Under the pieces are notes generated by a model. It was not told where the DNA came from. It saw only the letters and a list, made by a program, of their open reading frames with translations, and did not search any database. Below, piece by piece: positions 16,148 to 24,646 of a DNA stretch of 43,939 nt (positions within the stretch are counted from its first letter, which is position 1; every line of letters begins with the position of its first letter). The translations under genes and the position numbers were made by a program. The DNA lies in NCBI RefSeq assembly GCF_014596515.1, contig NZ_MSJQ01000363.1, positions 1-43,939 on the forward strand. The letters run 5' to 3'. This DNA comes from Streptomyces sp. CBMA156. Lineage in GTDB: Bacteria > Actinomycetota > Actinomycetes > Streptomycetales > Streptomycetaceae.

Positions 16148-16567
16148 ATGGGCAACTCTGGGATCTCCACCTGGTCTTCGGACAACTTGCCGGAGTTCTT
16201 CACGGAGAGCGCTGCACCCGCTGGCGAAGGGCCCGTCGAACCGCTCACAGGGGACCTCATCGCTGCGGTCGTCTCCACGCGTGCCCGCCTCGGTCCGGCG
16301 GGCACCTTCGCCATGGAATACGGCACCCGCCTGGGATACGAGCCCGGCTGCCGGGGATGGCCCGCGACCGACCGGAACGTCCCTCCCGTTCGGCCGTCCG
16401 TTGTCAAAGGAAGGGTGTCGTGTGTCGCTGATCGAAGTGGCGGGCCTGGTCAAGGAGTTCCGGAGGCCCAAGAGGATCGACGGGCCGTTCGGCGGCCTGC
16501 GGACCCTGCTCACCCGCCAGTACACGAGCAAGCTCGCCGTCGACGGCATCGACTTCTCAATCGGTGA
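16148..16567 (+). CDS. Possible small ORF upstream of the ABC operon
   Basis: From ATG 16148 a frame reads MGNSGISTWSSDNLPEFFTE and later LTGDLIAAVVSTRARLGPAG. These 80 or so residues are low in arginine and have moderate protein character. Beyond 16421 the frame runs out of register over the start of the ABC ATPase gene and becomes arginine-rich, so the given end is unlikely to be a natural terminus. No ribosome-binding site is seen. It may be a genuine short protein, a 5' remnant of a lost gene, or chance. A role as a substrate peptide of the transporter is speculation. Confidence 0.25.
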   Translation: MGNSGISTWSSDNLPEFFTESAAPAGEGPVEPLTGDLIAAVVSTRARLGPAGTFAMEYGTRLGYEPGCRGWPATDRNVPPVRPSVVKGRVSCVADRSGGPGQGVPEAQEDRRAVRRPADPAHPPVHEQARRRRHRLLNR

Positions 16568-17423
16568 AGGGGAGTTGGTCGGGTACCTGGGGCCCAATGG
16601 CGCCGGCAAGTCGACGACCGTCAAGATGCTCGCCGGGATTCTGCGGCCCACCGCGGGGCGCGTGGAGGTCGCCGGGGTCGTTCCCTGGCGCGAGCGCGAG
16701 CGGCACGCCCGCAACATCGGCGTCGTCTTCGGCCAGCGCAGCCAGCTGTGGTGGGACCTTCCGCTGCGGGACTCCCTGGAGACGGTGGGCAGGCTCTACG
16801 GAGTGGAGCGAACCCGCTACCGGCGGAACATCACCCACTTCACGGACATGCTGATGCTGGGACCGTTCCTGGACACGCCGGTGCGTCAGCTGTCCCTCGG
16901 GCAGCGCATGCGCGGAGACCTCGCCGCCGCGATGTTGCCCGAGCCGCGGATCCTCTTCCTCGACGAACCCACCATCGGGCTGGACATCATCGCCAGGGAG
17001 CGCATGCGCGAGTTCATCGCCACCCAGAACCGGGTGCACGGCACCAGCGTGGTCCTGACCACCCACGACCTCGGCGACGTCGAGCGGCTGTGCACCCGGA
17101 TCATCCTCATCGACGGAGGCCGGGTGCTCTACGACGGCGCCGTCGACGAGCTCAAGACACAGTTCGCGCCGCACCGGGAACTGGTGTTCCACCTCGCCGA
17201 AGGCACCACGTGGCAGGGCGTCGACCTGCCCGGCGTCGAGTGCGTGCGGTCCGGTGCCGCCGAACCCGGGGTCGTCTCACTCCGCTTCGCTCCGAAGGAG
17301 ACCCAGAGCCCGGAGATCATCGCCGCCGTACTGGCCCGGCACCGCGTCACGGACCTGTCGATCACCGAGTCGGCCCTCGAAGGTGTCATCCACCGGATCT
17401 ACTCCGGAAGCGAGGACGGGTGA
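16422..17423 (+). CDS. ABC transporter ATP-binding protein (ABC-2 type exporter)
   Basis: A 333-residue ATPase. Walker A is GYLGPNGAGKSTTVK, the Q-loop is GVVFGQRSQLWWDLPL, the signature is the slightly unusual LSLGQRMRGDLAAAML (LSLGQ for LSGGQ), Walker B is RILFLDEPTIGLD, and the H-loop is VLTTHDLGDVERL. A C-terminal extension follows. The QRSQLWWDLP Q-loop is typical of ATPases paired with the two DUF990/ABC-2-like permeases that follow. GTG 16422 follows AAAGGAAGGG; a longer in-frame start at 16281 gives no family-like sequence. Its stop overlaps the next start (TGATG). It powers export of an unknown substrate. Confidence 0.93.
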   Translation: MSLIEVAGLVKEFRRPKRIDGPFGGLRTLLTRQYTSKLAVDGIDFSIGEGELVGYLGPNGAGKSTTVKMLAGILRPTAGRVEVAGVVPWRERERHARNIGVVFGQRSQLWWDLPLRDSLETVGRLYGVERTRYRRNITHFTDMLMLGPFLDTPVRQLSLGQRMRGDLAAAMLPEPRILFLDEPTIGLDIIARERMREFIATQNRVHGTSVVLTTHDLGDVERLCTRIILIDGGRVLYDGAVDELKTQFAPHRELVFHLAEGTTWQGVDLPGVECVRSGAAEPGVVSLRFAPKETQSPEIIAAVLARHRVTDLSITESALEGVIHRIYSGSEDG

Positions 17424-18265
17424 TGAGGCCCTCGGCCCGGCTGGGACCGCGCCAGCGCCTGGCGGCGTACACCGCCCTGGCCCGTGTCCAGGCGCGCAGC
17501 CAGTACGCCTACCGGAGCGACGTCCTCTTCGGCCTGGCGGGCCTGCTGCTCCAGATCTACATGCTTCGCCTGGTGTGGACCGCCGTCTACCCCCGCTCGG
17601 GAAGCGCGGCTGTGGAGGGGGGACACGAGATCACCCTCGCCACCCAGATCACCTACGTCGTCCTGGCCTCGGTGCAGTCCTGGCTCACGGATTCCGGGGG
17701 ACTGTCGACGCTCCAACTGCGGGTGCGGGAGGGCGTCGTGGCCCTCGATCTCGCCCGCCCCGTCCGCTTCACCTCCCAGATGATCGCCGCCCGGGCCGGC
17801 AGCACCCTCGCCATGGTCCCGTTCGTGGCCGTCGCGCTGGTCTTCTCCGTGCTGGCGGGCGGCGCGCAGGCCCCCGCCTCCGCCACGGCGATGCTCGCCT
17901 ACGTCGTCAGCCTGGTTCCCGCCTACAGCAGCGCCCTCCTGCTGGGCGTGATCGTCAGCATGATCTCGTTCTGGACCCTGGAGCTGGACGGGGTCTACTC
18001 CGTCTACCTGATGACGGCGCGCTTCTTCTCCGGGGCCCTGGTGCCGTTGTGGTTCATGCCCGACTGGCTGGCCGACGTGACCCGCCTGCTGCCCTTCCAG
18101 ACCATGGTCTACATCCCCACCGCCCTGTACCTCGGCCAGATGCACGGGACCCGCGACATCCTGCAGGCACTGGCCGTCCAGTGCGCCTGGGCCATCGCGC
18201 TGTGGCTGGTCCTGAGGCTGGTGTGGCTCAGGGCCCTGCGCCGCGTCGTCGTGCAGGGGGGATGA
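17423..18265 (+). CDS. ABC-2 family transporter permease 1
   Basis: A 280-residue integral membrane protein with about six hydrophobic segments. The first is SDVLFGLAGLLLQIYMLRLV. The conserved cytoplasmic segment LQLRVREGVVALDLARPV, then LELDGVYSVYLMTARFFSGA and FMPDWLADVTRLLPFQTMVY, are characteristic of the ABC-2 family formerly called DUF990. The ATG at 17423 shares bases with the stop of the ATPase, and the stop overlaps the start of permease 2 (ATGA), so the three are translationally coupled. With permease 2 it forms the heteromeric membrane pore of the exporter. Confidence 0.9.
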   Translation: MRPSARLGPRQRLAAYTALARVQARSQYAYRSDVLFGLAGLLLQIYMLRLVWTAVYPRSGSAAVEGGHEITLATQITYVVLASVQSWLTDSGGLSTLQLRVREGVVALDLARPVRFTSQMIAARAGSTLAMVPFVAVALVFSVLAGGAQAPASATAMLAYVVSLVPAYSSALLLGVIVSMISFWTLELDGVYSVYLMTARFFSGALVPLWFMPDWLADVTRLLPFQTMVYIPTALYLGQMHGTRDILQALAVQCAWAIALWLVLRLVWLRALRRVVVQGG

Positions 18266-19113
18266 CCATGACGCCCCCGGGAGACTCCGCGCCCTGTTCC
18301 GCCGCCCGTCCTGTCCCACGCCTGCTCGCGTTCCGGTTGCTGCTGCACGTGGCCCTGAAGGCCCAGCTCCAGTACCGCGGAAACCTCCTGGTCGGCTGCG
18401 TCGGCGGGGCCGCCTTCCAAGGAGTGGGTCTCGTCTTCATCTGGGTCGTCTCCACCCGTTTCGGGACGGTCGGCGGATGGTCCATGGCGGAGATCTGCCT
18501 GCTGTACGGCATGCGCCTGACATCGCACGGCCTCTGGGTGGTACCGGGCAACCAGCTCTTCTATCTCGACCTCACCATTCGCACCGGCGAGTTCGACCGC
18601 TATCTGGTCCGCCCCACCGGGGTCCTGCTGCAACTGCTCTGCCGACAGGCGCACCTGCCCGCGGTCGGTGACCTGCTGACCGGGGCCGCCATCCTCGCCG
18701 GCGCCGTCTGGAACCTCGACTCGCTGCACTCGGCGACGGCCCTCCTCTACCTCGTGCCGGCCCTGGTGGGTGGCGCGATGGTCGAGGGCGCCGTCCAGAT
18801 CGGCATCAGCGCGCTGTCCTTCCGAACCCTTTCCAACCGCTCCCTGCGTTCGGTGGTCGACAACGTCATGAACACCTTCGGGGGCTACCCGCTCACGGTC
18901 TTCCCCGGGCCCACCCGCTTCGTACTCACCTTCCTCGTGCCTGTCGCCTTCGTGGCCTACCTGCCGGCGACCGCTTTGCTCGGCAGGGCCGGTGACCTCC
19001 ATGTCCCGCTCTGGCTCGTCCTGGCCTCGCCGTGCGCCGGGCCGCTGCTGCTGTGGCTCGCGCTGGTGTTCTGGCGGTCGCAGGCCGCCTTGTACTCCAG
19101 TTCCGGGACATGA
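18262..19113 (+). CDS. ABC-2 family transporter permease 2
   Basis: A 283-residue membrane protein, partner of the preceding permease. It has a similar plan: an N-terminal RLLLHVALKAQLQYRGNLLV, a hydrophobic VGLVFIWVVSTRFG, the cytoplasmic IRTGEFDRYLVRPTGVLLQL (matching LREGxxxxLARPV in permease 1), LRSVVDNVMNTFGGYPLTVF, and C-terminal membrane helices. ATG 18262 lies directly after GGGGGG and overlaps the upstream stop; a second ATG six bases later is equally placed. Its stop overlaps an ATG at 19110 that could be an alternative start of the glycosyltransferase. Confidence 0.9.
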   Translation: MTMTPPGDSAPCSAARPVPRLLAFRLLLHVALKAQLQYRGNLLVGCVGGAAFQGVGLVFIWVVSTRFGTVGGWSMAEICLLYGMRLTSHGLWVVPGNQLFYLDLTIRTGEFDRYLVRPTGVLLQLLCRQAHLPAVGDLLTGAAILAGAVWNLDSLHSATALLYLVPALVGGAMVEGAVQIGISALSFRTLSNRSLRSVVDNVMNTFGGYPLTVFPGPTRFVLTFLVPVAFVAYLPATALLGRAGDLHVPLWLVLASPCAGPLLLWLALVFWRSQAALYSSSGT

Positions 19114-19223
19114 GGATCCTGCAAGTGCACGCCGCCCCGCGGGCGTTCCCGTCGGGGCGGACGAAACGCGCCGTCCTTCCGGTCGGGCGCGAATTCTCCG
19201 GAAACAGAAGAGAGGACCATCAC

Positions 19224-19850
19224 GTGTCGATACCCCGGGTTTTCCACCAGGTCTGGATGGGCGGTCCGATGCCGGAGCGGTTCCGCGCCTACTCCCGCAG
19301 TTGGCAGCACCATCACCCCGACTGGGAGTACCGGCTGTGGACCGAGGACGACCTCGACCCCTCCCGTTCCGGCTTCCTCACCAATGGTGACGCGTTCCTC
19401 GCGCTGGACAGCTGGTCGGAGAAGTCCGACGTGGCACGGTACGAGATCCTGCTGCGCCACGGCGGCATCTACATCGACACCGACTTCGAGTGTCTGCGTC
19501 CCCTGGACCGTCTCCTCGGGGAACTGGATGTCTTCGCCGCCAGTGAGGACGGCGTACACGTGTCGACGGGCATCATGGGTGCGGTGCCCGACCACCCGTT
19601 CATGGCCGCCTGTGTGCAGGAACTGCCCCTCCGGGTAAAAGAGTTCGCCGATGCGAATGCGGCGTTGAAGACCGGTCCCGGACTGGCCACCACCGTCTAC
19701 AAGCGGCTGTCGGAGGAGGCCGGCCGATCGGCGATCACGGTTTTCCCGAGCGAACTGTTCTATCCGTACGGATTCAACGAGAAACACCGGGCGGGCGAGG
19801 AGTTCCCCGACGCCTACGGCGTCCACCACTGGGCCGCCAGCTGGATGTAG
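19224..19850 (+). CDS. OCH1-like glycosyltransferase (DXD sugar-binding)
   Basis: A 208-residue glycosyltransferase of the Gly_transf_sug/OCH1-like type. The N-terminus IPRVFHQVWMGGPMPERFRA and the segment RLWTEDDLD are followed by the core KSDVARYEILLRHGGIYIDT and DFECLRPLDRLL, which carries the DTD sugar-nucleotide/metal motif. The tail includes GVHHWAASWM. It should move a sugar from a nucleotide donor to a glycan, lipid or peptide. GTG 19224 follows AGAAGAGAGGA and is preferred; ATG 19110, overlapping the permease stop, gives a longer protein with an unlikely N-terminus. It is the last gene of a four-gene run with the exporter, suggesting that the enzyme decorates the exported product. 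Confidence 0.88.
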   Translation: MSIPRVFHQVWMGGPMPERFRAYSRSWQHHHPDWEYRLWTEDDLDPSRSGFLTNGDAFLALDSWSEKSDVARYEILLRHGGIYIDTDFECLRPLDRLLGELDVFAASEDGVHVSTGIMGAVPDHPFMAACVQELPLRVKEFADANAALKTGPGLATTVYKRLSEEAGRSAITVFPSELFYPYGFNEKHRAGEEFPDAYGVHHWAASWM

Positions 19851-19878
19851 CGAACCGGCGTGGCCCGAAGCCAGGGGA

Positions 19879-19911
19879 CTGCGGAGGGCACCTCCGTGGG
19901 CATCTCCGCAG
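19879..19911 (+). terminator. Weak hairpin after the glycosyltransferase
   Basis: CTGCGGAG / CTCCGCAG, 8-bp arms with a 17-base loop, 28 bases after the operon's last stop codon. Confidence 0.4.
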
Positions 19912-19943
19912 CCGGCGCCGCGCCATGGGAGACGTGGCCTCAC

Positions 19944-19978
19944 CACGTGGCCGGATCACGTGGCCGGATCACGCGGCC
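19944..19978. repeat. Short tandem repeat, 13-bp unit
   Basis: Nearly three copies of CACGTGGCCGGAT, the last with CACGCGG. It lies in the non-coding gap (19851-20137) between the convergent glycosyltransferase and trypsin/STAND/TPR genes. No function is evident. Confidence 0.5.
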
Positions 19979-20137
19979 AGGCCGCCGAGCCCGACGACGC
20001 CCAGGAGATCCGGGCGATCACCGAGCGAGGCACATCAGGTGCCGGCCGCCGCAGGGTACGCAGGACCGGCGGGGAGCGTCATTCCGACCATGTGATGCTC
20101 CCCCGCCGGAGCTTGCGGCGGTAGCCGCCTCACCCGG

Positions 20138-23100
20138 CTACGGTTCGAGGCCTTCGAGCCAGGCGACCACGGTCAGGGACCGTTGCAGGTGCGGGTCGAA
20201 GGCCTTCGGGTTCGCGTCGACCAGGGTGCGGTAGTGGCGGACGGCTTCCTCGATGGTGGTCAGGCCTTCGGCCCGCCGGCCTGCCTCGCCCAACCGGAGC
20301 GCCAGGTTGTTGAGGGCGCCGGCGAGGGCGGGCAGGTGTGCGCCGGGGTTGGCCCTGGTGAGGGTACGGCGGATGGCGACGGCTTCCTCGCTGGCGGCCA
20401 GGCCTTCGGCCGTCCGGCCCACTTCGCTGAGACCGCTGGAGAGGTTGTTGAGGGAACCGGCGAGGTCAGGCAGGTGGGCGTCGGGGTTCGCCTGGACGAG
20501 GGTGCGGTCGATGGTGACGGCTTCCTGAATGGTGGTCAGGCCCTCCGCCCGACGGCCCGCCTCGCCCAACCGGACCGCCAGGTTGTTGAGGGTGGCGGCG
20601 AGGTTGGGCAGGTGGGCGTGAGGGTCGGCATGGGTGAGGGTGCGGTAGTGGCCGGCGGCTTCCTGGGTGGCGGCCAGGCCCTCCGCCTGTCGGCCTGCCT
20701 CGCCCAACCGGTTGGCGAGGTTGTTGAGGGCCATCGCGAGGTCGGGCACATGGGCGTCCGGATTGGCTCGGGCGAGAGCGCGGTAGTGGCCGACGGCTTC
20801 CTGGATGGCGGTCAGGCCTTCGGTCCGCCGGCCTGCCTGGCCCAGCCGGATGGAGAGGTTGTTGAGGGCGCTGGCGAGGTCGGGCAGGTACGCGTCGGGG
20901 TTGGCCCTGCTGAGGGTGCGGCGGATGGCGACGGCTTCTTCGCTGGCGAGCAGGCCTTCGGCCCGCCGGCCCACTTCGCTGAGCCGGTTGGAGAGGTTGT
21001 TGAGGGCCGTGGCGAGGTCGGGCAGGTAGGCGTCGGGATTGGCTCGGGCGAGGGCGCGGTAGTGCCCGACGGCTTCCTGGATCACGGCGGGACCTTCCAC
21101 CCACCGGCCCACTTCGCTGAGCAGGTTGGAAAGGTTGTTGAGGGAACTGGCGAGGTCGGGCAGGTAGGCGTCGGGGTTCGCGTCGGCCAGGGCACGGCGG
21201 ATGGCGACGGCTTCCTGGATCACGGCCAGACCCTCCGCCCGCCGGCCCGCCTCGCTCAGCCAGTTGGCGAGGTTGTTGAGGGCCATCGCGAGGTCGGGCA
21301 GGTGGGCATCGGAGTCAGCCCTGGCGAGAACGCGGTAGTGGCCGACAGCTTCCTGGATGGCGGCCAGGCCTTCGGCCCGCCGACCCGCCTCACCCAGCCG
21401 GAGGGAGAAGTTGTTGAGGGCCCTGGCGAGGTCGGGCAGGTGGGCGTCCGGGTCGGCCCTGGCGAGAACGCGGTAGTGGCCGACAGCTTCCTGAATCGCA
21501 GCCAGACCCTCCGCCCACCGGCCCATCTCGCCCAGCCGGTGGGAGAGATTGTTGAGGGCCCTGGCGAGGTCGGGCAGGTGGGCATCGGAGTCAGCCCTGG
21601 CGAGAACGCGGTAGTGGCCGACAGCTTCCTGGATGGCGGCCAGGCCTTCGGCCCGCCGACCCGCCTCACCCAGCCGGACGGCGAGGTTGTTGAGGGCCCT
21701 GGCGAGGTCGGGCAGGTAGGCGTCCGGGTCGGCCCTGGCGAGGGCGCGGTAGTGGCCGGTGATGACGAGGGTGAGGCGGGCGGCGGTGGCGGCAAGACGA
21801 TGGCTGGTCTGGGGGAAGAGGCCATTGAGGGCGTTGAGGGTGTGGAAGGGGACATCGGGGTGGGTGATGACGGTGTCGAGGGCGGCGATGAGGGGCCGGG
21901 GATGGTCGGTGCGGGTGGCGACGGCGATGGCGTGCGGGGCGATCTGCCGGTAGTGGCGGATGCAGAGGTCGGTGAGGTGGCGGTCGAGCCGGCGGAGGAC
22001 GGGGTGGGCGGCTGCGCGGCTGTAGACCGTGAGGAGCTGATCGGTCTGGGTGTCGTCGGCGCCGTTGAGGAGGTGGTCGGCGAGGGTAGGGTCGGCTTCG
22101 AGGGCGCGTCCGATGTGGCGTTCGGCGAGACGGTCGGGCTGGAAGGCACCCCAGGGAGGTCCGCCGGAGGCGGGGACGGGGACGGGGACGGGGTAGAGCG
22201 AAGCGAGCCAGGCGGTGACCTGGTTGCGGCGGTCGCGGCTCTGGCCTTCGAGGACGGGCAGCCGTCGCCACAGCCGGTCGGCCTGTTCGCTGTCGGCGGC
22301 GCCCGCGAGATGGGCGGCGGCGAGCGCAGTCTCCAGGGTCGCGAGCCTGAGGGCGGGGGCGGTGGCGGTGGCGAGGACGGTCTGCCGCCAGTGGCGGCGT
22401 TCGTGGACGAGGAGGCGGTCCTCGACGAGGTCGGCCTCCTGGCCGACGGCACCTCGATCCGCGGGCCGGGCCTGTCCCGGACTGCGGGGCGAGGTGCCGT
22501 CGAGGAGGTCGGCGAGGGCGGTCATGTGGAGGGTGAGGGCGTTTCCGTAGGCGCTGTGGTCGAGCCGCGGCGGCTGCAGTGCGCGGGCGAGGGCGGGCCA
22601 GTCGTGGGCGGGCAGGCCGTCGACGTGCGAAAGGGCGTCGGCGAGGGCGCGGGTGGCGTCGTGGTAGCGGTGGTCGCGGTCGGCGGGGGTGTCGTCGAGG
22701 GGGGTGAGGAGGCGGGTGCGGGCAGTGGCGAGGAAATCCTCGGCGAGGCTGGTGGCGGTGGTGGCCTGTTGCCACCAGTCGCCGTCGGTGCGGGCGAGTA
22801 GCAGGAGTTTCAGCGGGGTGGTGGCGGGGTGGTCGGCGGCGGCTTCGACCAGGGCGGCGATCTGGTCGGTGCGGCTCTCGGCGTAGTCGAGGACGATCAG
22901 CAGCGGCCTGGCGGCGTGACGCAGTTCCCGTAGTTGTTCCGGGCCGGCGGTGGTGCGCGGCCACAGGACGGCCCAGCCGTCGGCGGCGAGCTGGTCGGCG
23001 AGGTGGTGGGCGAGGCGGGTCTTGCCCTGACCGCCCGGGCCGTGCAGGAGCCAGGCACCGAACCCGCCGAGCCGGCACCAGGCGGCCAGTTCGGCGAGGA

Positions 23101-23866
23101 GTTCGTGGCGGCCGTGGAAGGGGACGATCTGGTGGCGGGCCTGGAGGAGGGCCGCGGGTGAAGGCAGCAGCTGGGTGCGGTCGGGGTCCTGGGCCCGGTC
23201 GGCGAGGTCCTGGAACTCGGCGGCCCGCAGACCGCCACTCGGTCCGACATCCCACTCCGCGAGGGCGGCGCGGAACGCCGGGTCGTGGTGGAGGACGTAG
23301 GCGGGAACCGCGTTCAGGCGGGCGTGGCCGGAGTGCGCGCGGTCTGCGGCGACGACACCGGTCAGGAACCGGTCGCAGAACACCGCCGCCCCGGAGAGTC
23401 CGGCGAACGGCGAGGTGCCGTCGGCCCGCCACCCGGGCGGGGGCCGGTCGAGGTCGATGACGTGCTGGTTGCCGACGAAGCCGGTGCCGGGGTTGAGCCG
23501 GCCGCGCAGCTGCTCGGCCTCCACCGCCCGGCCCGTCCGCTGGGCGACCTCGGGGATGCCCCAGGTCTCGCACGGGATCGCGGGGCGTTCGGTGACGGCT
23601 CGGCCCCACCGCACCGGGGAGGTCGGCGGCTGCCAGTGCACGCTGTCATGGACGAGGACCAGTGCCGCGTCGTCGCGCCCGCCCGGAGTGCCGGACCACA
23701 CCACCCGGCCCTGCGCGGTGCCGCTGCCGCCTGGGTGGAACACCTTCACCCGGGTGCCGACGGGGCCGGCGACGTGGGCGGAGGTGAGCACCAGGCGGCC
23801 GCCGACCGCGTACCCGGAGCCGCGTCCGCCCGGCCCGTTCACCCCGGCCAGCCGTGCCCGCTCCAT
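20138..23866 (-). CDS. Trypsin-like peptidase / STAND NTPase / TPR protein
   Basis: A 1242-residue multidomain protein. Residues 1-200 form a trypsin-like serine peptidase with a visible triad: H31 (LTSAHVAG), D65 or D66 (RDDAALVLV) and S158 (GLSGAAVF). Residues about 245-450 carry an AAA/STAND-type NTPase with P-loop GPGGQGKTRLA (276-286) and Walker B LLIVLDYAES (D327). Residues 450-700 are helical. Residues 705-1242 are eleven full and one partial copy of a 46-residue tetratricopeptide unit (for example HYRALARADPDAYLPDLARA). Such proteins are read as sensor-switch-effector machines in bacterial conflict systems, with TPRs for sensing, the NTPase for switching and the peptidase for cutting. 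ATG 23866 follows GGGGG. A Trypco2 gene lies 80 bases upstream in the same direction and is the expected partner. Confidence 0.92.
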   Translation of the reverse strand: MERARLAGVNGPGGRGSGYAVGGRLVLTSAHVAGPVGTRVKVFHPGGSGTAQGRVVWSGTPGGRDDAALVLVHDSVHWQPPTSPVRWGRAVTERPAIPCETWGIPEVAQRTGRAVEAEQLRGRLNPGTGFVGNQHVIDLDRPPPGWRADGTSPFAGLSGAAVFCDRFLTGVVAADRAHSGHARLNAVPAYVLHHDPAFRAALAEWDVGPSGGLRAAEFQDLADRAQDPDRTQLLPSPAALLQARHQIVPFHGRHELLAELAAWCRLGGFGAWLLHGPGGQGKTRLAHHLADQLAADGWAVLWPRTTAGPEQLRELRHAARPLLIVLDYAESRTDQIAALVEAAADHPATTPLKLLLLARTDGDWWQQATTATSLAEDFLATARTRLLTPLDDTPADRDHRYHDATRALADALSHVDGLPAHDWPALARALQPPRLDHSAYGNALTLHMTALADLLDGTSPRSPGQARPADRGAVGQEADLVEDRLLVHERRHWRQTVLATATAPALRLATLETALAAAHLAGAADSEQADRLWRRLPVLEGQSRDRRNQVTAWLASLYPVPVPVPASGGPPWGAFQPDRLAERHIGRALEADPTLADHLLNGADDTQTDQLLTVYSRAAAHPVLRRLDRHLTDLCIRHYRQIAPHAIAVATRTDHPRPLIAALDTVITHPDVPFHTLNALNGLFPQTSHRLAATAARLTLVITGHYRALARADPDAYLPDLARALNNLAVRLGEAGRRAEGLAAIQEAVGHYRVLARADSDAHLPDLARALNNLSHRLGEMGRWAEGLAAIQEAVGHYRVLARADPDAHLPDLARALNNFSLRLGEAGRRAEGLAAIQEAVGHYRVLARADSDAHLPDLAMALNNLANWLSEAGRRAEGLAVIQEAVAIRRALADANPDAYLPDLASSLNNLSNLLSEVGRWVEGPAVIQEAVGHYRALARANPDAYLPDLATALNNLSNRLSEVGRRAEGLLASEEAVAIRRTLSRANPDAYLPDLASALNNLSIRLGQAGRRTEGLTAIQEAVGHYRALARANPDAHVPDLAMALNNLANRLGEAGRQAEGLAATQEAAGHYRTLTHADPHAHLPNLAATLNNLAVRLGEAGRRAEGLTTIQEAVTIDRTLVQANPDAHLPDLAGSLNNLSSGLSEVGRTAEGLAASEEAVAIRRTLTRANPGAHLPALAGALNNLALRLGEAGRRAEGLTTIEEAVRHYRTLVDANPKAFDPHLQRSLTVVAWLEGLEP
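20141..21754. repeat. 138-bp tandem repeat array coding for TPRs
   Basis: About 11.7 in-frame copies of a 138-bp unit (46 codons). There is a higher-order 276-bp period: 21288-21402 and 21564-21678 are identical over 115 bases. That points to recent duplication of a two-repeat block in the part nearest the NTPase domain. Confidence 0.9.
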
Positions 23867-23946
23867 CCAAGCCCCCTACCGCTCACCCCCGCATACCACC
23901 ACCTGGCCGCGGCCGGATCCTGTGGCGCCGGCAGCGGGCCCGGCTC

Positions 23947-24279
23947 TCAGCCGTCGATGCGCCCGGTGCTGTCGCCGGGGCCCTCCGGAACCGGCACGGT
24001 GGAACTGACCAGGAGGTCACCACCGTCCGGACGCCTGGGGGTGAGGGTGAAGGACACCCGGTGGGTGCGGGCGCGGGAGACGCCGGCCTCGGTCTCGGCT
24101 CCGACGGCCCACAGCTTGAAGCCTGCCTTGGCCTTGGCGTCGGCGCGCAGCTCGACCTCGAACTCCATCTCCACCGGCCCCACCGTGAACACCACACCGG
24201 GATCGTTTCCGACCCGGGCCGCCGCTTCCAGCAGCTCGTCGCGCACCGCAGCCACCGCGTCCGCCAGCGGAACATCCAT
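23947..24279 (-). CDS. Trypco2 family protein
   Basis: A 110-residue protein matching trypsin-co-occurring domain 2. It has an N-terminal helix MDVPLADAVAAVRDELLEAA, a first strand pair VVFTVGPVEMEFEVELRADA, a turn with KAKAGFKLWAVGAETEAGVS, and a last strand THRVSFTLTPRR. Small proteins of this kind occur next to trypsin-like peptidase/NTPase genes and are thought to be the peptidase's target or regulatory partner. ATG 24279 is chosen because the family begins right there; the in-frame GTG at 24294 is the alternative. Its stop is 80 bases before the large peptidase-STAND-TPR gene, with no terminator between, so the two form an operon. Family assignment rests on recalled motifs. Confidence 0.8.
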   Translation of the reverse strand: MDVPLADAVAAVRDELLEAAARVGNDPGVVFTVGPVEMEFEVELRADAKAKAGFKLWAVGAETEAGVSRARTHRVSFTLTPRRPDGGDLLVSSTVPVPEGPGDSTGRIDG

Positions 24280-24509
24280 CAGGCCCCACCCCACAGTTCT
24301 GACGGTCCGTCATGTCATGCGAACACCGTAGAGCCGGGGCGGGAGCCCGCGCAGGCGAAAGGCGACTTCACCCACCTGGACGCCCACCACCCCGACCGCA
24401 CCGTGGTCCACGGCACGCACCACTCGCATGGCGCGGCGGGCCGCCGGTCGGCCCGTGCCGGGCTGCGGGGTGGATCAGCTCGCGTCCGATGGCGTCGCGC
24501 TCACCGGGC

Positions 24510-24550
24510 CGCTCGCACCTGTTCCCGGGGCCCGGGAACAGGTGCGAGCG
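24510..24550. terminator. Strong 20-bp inverted repeat, terminator
   Basis: The perfect arms 24510-24529 and 24531-24550, beginning CGCTCGCACCTGTTCCC, form a near-continuous palindrome. It lies about 100 bases after the stop of the DUF1023-like gene on the minus strand and upstream of the Trypco2 gene, so it separates the two operons. The 24280-24646 gap holds nothing else I can support. Confidence 0.7.
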
Positions 24551-24646
24551 CGCGGGGGCGGGGTTGAAACTGCCTCCGGGCGCACCGGCCCGCCCCGTCG
24601 TGACCTCTGAGGTTTCGGGTGTGGCTCATTCCGCGGGGCAGGCGCG

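Noticed and set aside
19944..19978. CRISPR-like short repeats
   Set aside because: Units are 13 bp and directly abutting with no spacers, so this is a plain tandem repeat.
20183..22801. Long plus-strand frame rich in GEVVEG/VGQVG repeats
   Set aside because: It is the antisense reading of the 138-bp TPR repeats; the minus strand has the P-loop, the peptidase triad and TPR consensus.
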